NCBI RefSeq assembly: GCF_964340395.1
Contig: NC_135549.1
Location: 20,199,842-20,263,841, forward strand
Length of the DNA stretch: 64,000 nt
Source: Glandiceps talaboti
Lineage: Eukaryota > Hemichordata > Enteropneusta > Spengelidae
Reading direction: 5' to 3'
The position numbers were made by a program, and so were the translations under genes. A model generated the notes under the pieces. That model did no database searches and was not told the origin of the DNA. It worked only from the letters and a program-made list of their open reading frames with translations. Each line of letters starts with the position of its first letter. The first letter of the stretch is position 1. Below, one piece after another: positions 39,333-64,000 of this stretch.

Positions 39333-39490
39333 AGTACACAGTGACGCCTGTTGTGCATTATTCAGCACTTCACAATTGAAACATTGTTACGAGCCAGGCA
39401 GGAATTTATATGAATTATACTATAAATCATTGATTCAGCGCCTTCAAATTACGATATTTTTATAATATGAACAGATGCGTCACTGTGTAC
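39333..39490. mobile_element. MITE with TTAA target duplication
   Basis: A 158-bp element with inverted ends AGTACACAGTGACGC and GCGTCACTGTGTAC(T). It is flanked on both sides by TTAA (39329-39332 and 39491-39494). TTAA duplication is typical of piggyBac-type transposition, but the ends do not show the usual CCC start, so the superfamily is uncertain. Confidence 0.75.
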
Positions 39491-39493
39491 TTA

Positions 39494-39538
39494 AACAAAC
39501 AAACAAACAAACAAACAAACAAACAAACAAACAAACAA
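39494..39538. repeat. (AAAC)n microsatellite
   Basis: About 11 AAAC units abutting the TTAA-flanked element. Confidence 0.93.
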
Positions 39539-41236
39539 AATAGTAATATTTACTCGATTTAGTTTACAGTTTCGTACACCACAAGCAATTCAAGCATCTC
39601 TGTGATTTGTATATGAACACATCAAAAGTCATAAAAGTAATAACAGTGTCCCACTATGATATACGATGCCAGTCAGGAAAGTGGTTTTTTAATTATAGCA
39701 ACTGTATTATGTGATCATGACGTACTATGACTGAATCATCCAATCAGATCTGTCTTAAACTATACAAAAGTAGTAGATAAAACTATCCATAAAATCATTG
39801 AACTAAAATCACGGACATTTCGATTAAAATTTCTTGAACGAGGAGGAGGTAAGATACCGATGCTGCAGAATACTTGTTTGATTTAAAATACATGCAAATG
39901 AATTAAAGGTATCACTTATAGTTGCATATATATACGCGTTTTTTGTTTGGTAGGCCAAAAAAAACCCCAAGAATTGTTTCTTGTCTTAAATACCCCCGCG
40001 TCGGTCTTTTCTTTTCGTGTTTGTCCAGCCCATGCAGTCTGCAGATCCGGGGAAGAAACACAAAAATAACCCTCCCTACTTCATTGAAGACAACTGCAGA
40101 GCCAATCATGAACAAGCAAATTACATCTGCCCCCACATACACACTTGCTCTAAAGTACTAAATAAAACGAACAGTAACTGCCATAAATAGTAAATTGAGT
40201 GGCAGGTTTGTTGAGAATTTAAAAAAAATGTGTGTCGTCGCATCATTTTAGACAAATTGTTCTGACCAGAAACATTTTTTTCTTGGCCTTAGATGCCATG
40301 CAGCGGTTTTTGTCGCCGCTGCTGCAACTCTTTTGACCGATAATCATGTTGTTTAACCGAATTTACTTATCAAGAATTTACTCAACTGACATAATTAGAT
40401 AAATATTTTCTCGATATCTTTCCTCGTTCAGCCATTACCAAATACAAGTGACCTATAAGGGGCCTTGTCACTATGAGCCGCTAGACGAGTAGTGACAATA
40501 TAATCAATATGAGAATAATATCCTGAAGCAGAATTCATGAAAAATTGGGAAAAAAATAATGAATGACCAAGGTATAACATCCATATTTTCTGTTCGAAGA
40601 CAATATCTTGGCTTGTGCGCATGGTATAGTGAATATTATAATTGCATATTAATTACGCTAATTTGCATACTGAAATGTATAATTTAATATGTTTCATTAT
40701 AATCAAAAGAATGTGTCTAATGACATTACTTGACAGACGTGTACTACTAGTACTCTCTCTATGAGAGTACCTTTTTTTTAAATGACAGAGTATCATCAGT
40801 ACTATTTAATTATAGTTTATATTTCTTCACTTCTGCTTTCTTCTTCCTGGTCTTGTCCATAATTTTTATCCGTTCCTAAAATTCAGCATAATGTCACAAT
40901 AATAGGTCATGGAATAAGTAAGTGAAGATTTCTTCACAACAGGTACACTTCTAATGAGGTGGTGTCAGTTTTGATCGGGTACTAGAGATAGCTTCAAATC
41001 TTCAAACTACTTAGCAGGATGTGGATAAAACGCTCCGAGTGGACAACACTGTGATCCTATACAAGGTCTGAAAGTACATTCGGCGAATCGGAAAACTTGG
41101 AACAAAGAAATTCAAAAAATTGATGAGTTTAGCATCAGTGTTTATTGAGCCCGAAATTACCACAAATAACTTCGAAAGTCTTGACACCGTTTCTCTTATT
41201 GATATAGTATCCCATTATGTGCAACATGCATGGCGT

Positions 41237-41490
41237 AATAGGGAACTTGCAATTCGAACTGAGCATGCTCAGACGCAAAGGACTGTGGGATTATCTGTGG
41301 TTATCGTAATACCTAATCTGGAGCTACTGATAAAATTGACCTCCCACAAAGATCAGCAGGGTGACTATGAATTGATCATTCCTGGTTATAAACAATGTAG
41401 CAGTATTGTTTACAATGCTAATCGATTAGTATTTATTATCACATTCCCATGATGCAACATTCAATATGGCGGGTTTGCAAGTTCCCTATT
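41237..41490. mobile_element. TA-type MITE, family B copy 2
   Basis: About 254 bp with perfect 16-bp inverted ends (AATAGGGAACTTGCAA / TTGCAAGTTCCCTATT). The outer TA on each side would be the target duplication, as in Tc1/mariner-derived MITEs. It is collinear with 38273-38524. Confidence 0.88.
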
Positions 41491-42055
41491 ATAAGAACGT
41501 AATGTTACTATTGTTGAATAGAAATAACTGTGAGCTTGTATTGATAAAGGGAACCTGCAGTACTATACAGGTGTGGAACGGCCTGGAGAATGAGTTTATA
41601 GAAACTTCAGATTTTACAAATCAATTCTCGATGATGATCAGATTTAAACGGGAGGAGATCCCATTTTACTTTGACTCATTGTATTTATTATCTAACTTTG
41701 CATAATTTTGGGAATATTGGCATCCCACCACAGTCATATCCACTTCGTACCGTAATATCTGAACATATCTATCAAACTGAGATCGCTGTTTAAAACCGTA
41801 CAGTGATGAATCAATTTGTTACTTTAATAAGTTGTAAAGTGTGATGAAGAAAGGAACACTACCTTTTAGTAAGAGTGGGTCTCACATGAGTAAATATAAA
41901 GAAGGCTGGATTATCATTTACATTACTTAAAATTAATATGAATTGATATCACACTGTGTTGTGATTAGTTTTTAATTTATTACAATTTTTCATAAAAGTC
42001 CCTAAAATGCACACGGCTATTCAAGGGAATGATTATGTTAAGCTTATTCACGGAT

Positions 42056-42244
42056 AGTCTCGCTGCCAGACTCGTGACGATCATCCCTTAGCTTTGTTAG
42101 GCGCACGAAGTGCGCCCTGAGCGGCGCGGCGAAGCCGCGAGAAGTGAGGGACTTTAGACGGGACTAGTCCCTCTCTTTTCGTCGGCATACATACAAAGAC
42201 TCGGGACGATAGTTACGAGTCTGGCAGGCTGTGGCAGCGAGACT
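42056..42244. mobile_element. GC-rich fold-back element
   Basis: 189 bp with inverted ends AGTCTCGCTGCCA / TGGCAGCGAGACT. The centre has smaller palindromes (GGCGCACGAAGTGCGCC and CGCGGCGAAGCCGCG) in an otherwise AT-rich region. The 10-bp string ATTCACGGAT flanks it (42046-42055 and 42252-42261), probably a target duplication with a 7-bp offset on the right. There is no coding content. Confidence 0.8.
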
Positions 42245-43259
42245 AATATTAATTCACGGATGGTTTGAACTGTACTAATCACTTCGTTTGGATAACTTGA
42301 ATTGTGGGTTTCAATGGATGAGTAAAATTGGATGTTTGCTGTGGTTTTGTTCGGCTGTTTCTGTGAAAGGCACGTGAATTTTTCTTCTTCTCGATATAGT
42401 TTGTTTAGAATGGCATGGCTTCATGATGACGATGTTGTATTTCTAGTTCTAAACAGTACCTCAGTGGTTAACTTAGCTGTGTTTCTGTGCAGGAATGACG
42501 TATTTTCTAGTTGAGAGTTTGGTGTGTTTTCAAATTACTCGCCCCAAAGTGTAATGAAGTTATGTTACTATTGCCCTTCACTCTGGAAAAGTAAAAATGA
42601 ATAGTGAAGATAAACCGTAGTACATAACGCTAACGGATGACGTCGACGAAACCGTGACGTCAGCGAAAATATGAAAATCAAGTGAAAACATGTTTTCATC
42701 AGACCACAGACATTTTAGGCCTATGAGCTCGGATCCTTGGACATTTATTCTCGTGCCCCTACAAATACACAATTTAATCCTCACCCTTATTAGCTGCAAT
42801 AATTGTTACGTAGCGTAATTAGTTTTGAATTTGACTCGTTGTTGGTTTTTGTTTTGTTTTTGAGGTGTTTTTCATTCTGGGGTTTGAGTTTGAGTTTAAG
42901 TCCCAGAATGAAGAAAACTTAAAGTATGACAAAACAAAAGAATTCAAAACTAACGCTACAAATATTGCAGCTACCTCATCCCCACTCCCCCTGTAAATCC
43001 TGCTCTGTGTTCGTGTAAAGCATGGTTTGCCGCACTGTTGGATGATGTCCTCGAGGCCCGGTTCCCTGCTCATGATAGAGCGCCCTCAAGGGCAAATCTG
43101 CAAACAAGCAGAACAATCCAGAAAAATTCATTTGGATGTGTTTTGCAAGCTTTATAATAGATATAAATTTATAGTATAGCTATCATTTTATTTAAAGATA
43201 TATTTTAATGTTCTAGAAAAAAAATCGGCACTTTGTCATCTCGACCGTCAGCATCGTGG

Positions 43260-43359
43260 ACTGATTTCAAATATCTGGATGTTAATGCTACTGCGGACGA
43301 GGCCACAAACATCCGGGAGCCCACAAAGTAGTTATCAGCAGCAATGGCGGCCATTACAT
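43260..43359 (+). promoter_or_regulatory. Candidate HUWE1 promoter and non-coding first exon
   Basis: A locally GC-richer stretch contains CATCCGGGAG (ETS-like) and AATGGCGGCCATT at 43343-43355, a strong YY1-type motif of the sort found at starts of housekeeping genes. A good donor (CAT/GTGAGT) at 43360 could end a 5' UTR exon joined to the acceptor at 45550. There is no TATA box. The start of transcription is not visible, and the left limit is arbitrary. Confidence 0.45.
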
Positions 43360-44698
43360 GTGAGTATTGAATATGCTCGTTTTTCCCGAGTGTCGAGATT
43401 TTTTGTTTTATCACCGTCTCGTTTGAAAATTGACCTATATTTTCTGTGGTGTTTCAGAGTTGTACTTGGTACGCGAGAATGACGAGTTTTCCCGTCATCA
43501 TCTGAAAATAGTTGCAAGTGAGGTTGAGTTAGTAATGACGATTACCGTCTGCAAATGATTGTGCAAAAAATGTAACGTTAGATCATAGATGTACTTCCAG
43601 TTGATGACACAAATACTTTTTCCCAGTTTCCTGCAACAGGCCGAGTCCATGGTTCATATATATCACACATCACTTGGCATTGATAGTGTTCTCCGTTCGT
43701 TGTACCGCTCGGATCGGTTAGTCGTATCGCATCCATGCCGTTGTGACGATGCTAACGAGCTATTGCCGTTATATGCTATTAGTGTGTCGTGGCCAGATGC
43801 AGGTGTACATCATCAGTACATGCCTCAAATCGAATGTTGTTTTGATGTACTTGAAGGAAATTAAGAACTCCATGTACACATAAGACTGACCCACTGGAAG
43901 TAAAAATTCCTTTTGTTTTGCAACATTTCCCGACATCCAAAAGACAAAAATTGAATACAATATTATTTTTTTTCAAAGAAACTTTTAGAAATACAGTCTG
44001 AATGGGTATGTATGTGCATGATTTATGATGTTATGTCAATCATAACAAAATGAAAATGGACGCTACCAGTTACATTTATTGAAAATAGGTGTATACATTT
44101 GTATATTCATTTGATGTATTTCTTTACATTGTTCATGTGTGATACATTTTCCATCACACCAAAATATTTCTTCAACAAATTTATCTTGACTGATGACTTG
44201 CATAAAATATTCTGTAAAAGTTTAACATATTTCCTTCTTTATGACTATGACTTGTCATCTGATATGCATTCTCAAGAAGCTGTGTGTCAGCTCCTGGATC
44301 AGGGTCCACAAGTTATGTAAATGTGATCGACAGTCCAATATGTGGCCATACTGATGTGCTACGTATTGCACAATAATTTGAATTTACAAAATGTATGTGC
44401 ATGTAGGTAGTGTTCCTGCTATTTACAAGAGAAAAATGTGTCACTGACTCAGGTTAAATTTATGAACATGTGTTCACTTGTGGATTATACATGTACATGT
44501 AGTATGAGATAGGGGAATCCAAATTTTGATGCGTCACAAATTGCTGTGCATCGATAGTATGTTGAATTGCATTAGAGGGCACACTGTCTGTGGAAGAAAC
44601 TCGGTTGTATTCCTGAGAACAGCTACATGTAGCCTGTTTGTGGGCACTGGCGGTATGGTTGATTTAATCTGTCATATCTCACTTGTGACTAGAATTGC

Positions 44699-45076
44699 AA
44701 ACCGCTGATAACATGGTTTGAAAATCTCAACTCATAATTGCCCAATCAGATTGTTTGGCAGCAGTTGGGTGACACATATGATCATTCAAATGAAGTGACA
44801 TGCAGATGAACACATGTACATGTAGCTGAGATGGACAAGATCAAGATCTGAACGTGTAAAGGGGTCATGGTTCAATAAAATATTATGCTTCCAATTTCTG
44901 TCGTCTGTGTTATATGTGGGGTCCCGTTTTCTTACAAACACAGGGCTGTCTCTCTTCCTTTCACCACATTGACAAGGAACCACTGAGAGGTGATCTTTAT
45001 AGTACCCCACTAACTGGACGAACAACCTGATTGGGCAATTATGTGTGGAGAATTTCAAACCATATTATCAGCGTTT
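44699..45076. mobile_element. MITE-like element with ~50-bp inverted ends
   Basis: Left 44699-44750 (AACCGCTGATAACATGGTTT, ATAATTGCCCAATCAG) and right 45027-45076 (CTGATTGGGCAATTAT, AAACCATATTATCAGCG) are inverted copies. It is about 378 bp and lies in the first, non-coding intron of HUWE1. Confidence 0.82.
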
Positions 45077-45614
45077 ATCAGCGTAACGTTTCTCATGGAT
45101 CTGTGCGATTTTTTACTACTTTAGTAATATTAATCATGTTTCCCACTTAAACACCTGCACCGAGCATCCAAGGGTTTACATGTATGTGTACTGTATAGCA
45201 AGGTTTACATGTATGTATGTGAACACCTATCAAAATTCATTTGGGCCCCTCACCTGTTGCTTGTCGTTGAAATTACAAAAATAGCTGACATTAACTAACC
45301 CAAACCACCCAGCCTAAGTAACCATAATCCCAAAGGTGTTTTTTTTTTTCATTTCTCTTTGATATATTTATGAAGACTCAAAATTTGTCACATGATTTCA
45401 AATATAATGAGGCCCTTTAGGAAGTCTTGCCTCCAGAGGTTGTACACATGTTCGCTTCCCTCTCTCAGACATTGAAACATCTTCCTCAATTACGGCATTG
45501 TTAGTACTAAAATAGCAGTTGAGTTATATTTTTGTTCTTGTTTTCTCCAGATTAATGGATTCTATATTTGATATTTTCAATTGATGATGTAGCCCATATT
45601 AAATTCTTAACAAT

Positions 45615-64000
<18,386 letters not shown>

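Larger units (their letters stand above)
38928..43259. other. Intergenic DNA upstream of HUWE1
   Basis: No gene is recognised. It holds a TTAA-flanked MITE, an (AAAC)n tract, the second TA-type MITE and a GC-rich fold-back element, listed separately. The short open frames on both strands near 39.9-40.1 kb overlap each other and resemble nothing I know. The end of this interval should contain the HUWE1 promoter. Confidence 0.6.

Noticed and set aside
39912-40161. Overlapping open frames of 76-79 codons on both strands
   Set aside because: Neither has recognisable domains, splice partners or codon bias. Overlap on both strands suggests chance.

Overview
The window is nuclear DNA from an animal. 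Genes are split by many short-to-medium introns with GT-AG borders, the DNA is AT-rich, and it is packed with microsatellites, fold-back elements and degenerate retroelements. The HUWE1-like protein is very close to the vertebrate one. That, together with a Penelope-like endonuclease fragment and abundant fold-back elements, suggests a marine invertebrate, perhaps amphioxus- or hemichordate-like. The species assignment is inference only. All recognised genes are on the + strand.

Layout. 1-10.3 kb holds no gene I recognise, only simple repeats and a 0.38-kb tandem duplication. 10.3-21.3 kb is a complete 12-exon amidase-signature gene (550 codons, Lys-Ser-Ser triad intact). 21.3-25.8 kb is intergenic repeats, including a 113-bp tandem array and a 5'-truncated Penelope-like element. 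25.8-35.3 kb is a tandem paralogue of the amidase with the same 12 exons, each of identical length, but with a stop at codon 16 of the canonical first exon. At 38.7 kb lies a third copy of the last amidase exon alone, with a fitting splice phase; it may be an alternative 3' exon of copy 2 or the relic of a third gene. 39-43 kb is intergenic with several fold-back (MITE-like) elements.

From about 43.3 kb to the right edge lies the 5' quarter of the gene for the giant HECT ubiquitin ligase HUWE1. It has a candidate non-coding first exon and 25 coding exons giving about 1116 residues; the gene continues beyond the window. Three introns of this gene each carry a near-identical ~139-nt sequence. 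Each copy folds as hairpin, AAACTA hinge, hairpin, ACA plus 3 nt, which is the layout of a box H/ACA small nucleolar RNA.

The two gene families are probably neighbours by chance: one encodes small-molecule amide hydrolases, the other a ubiquitin ligase. The most notable items are the three candidate H/ACA RNAs, the bacterial-nitrile-pathway-like amidase pair with its odd first and last exons, and a minisatellite that repeats an exon/intron junction with its splice donor.
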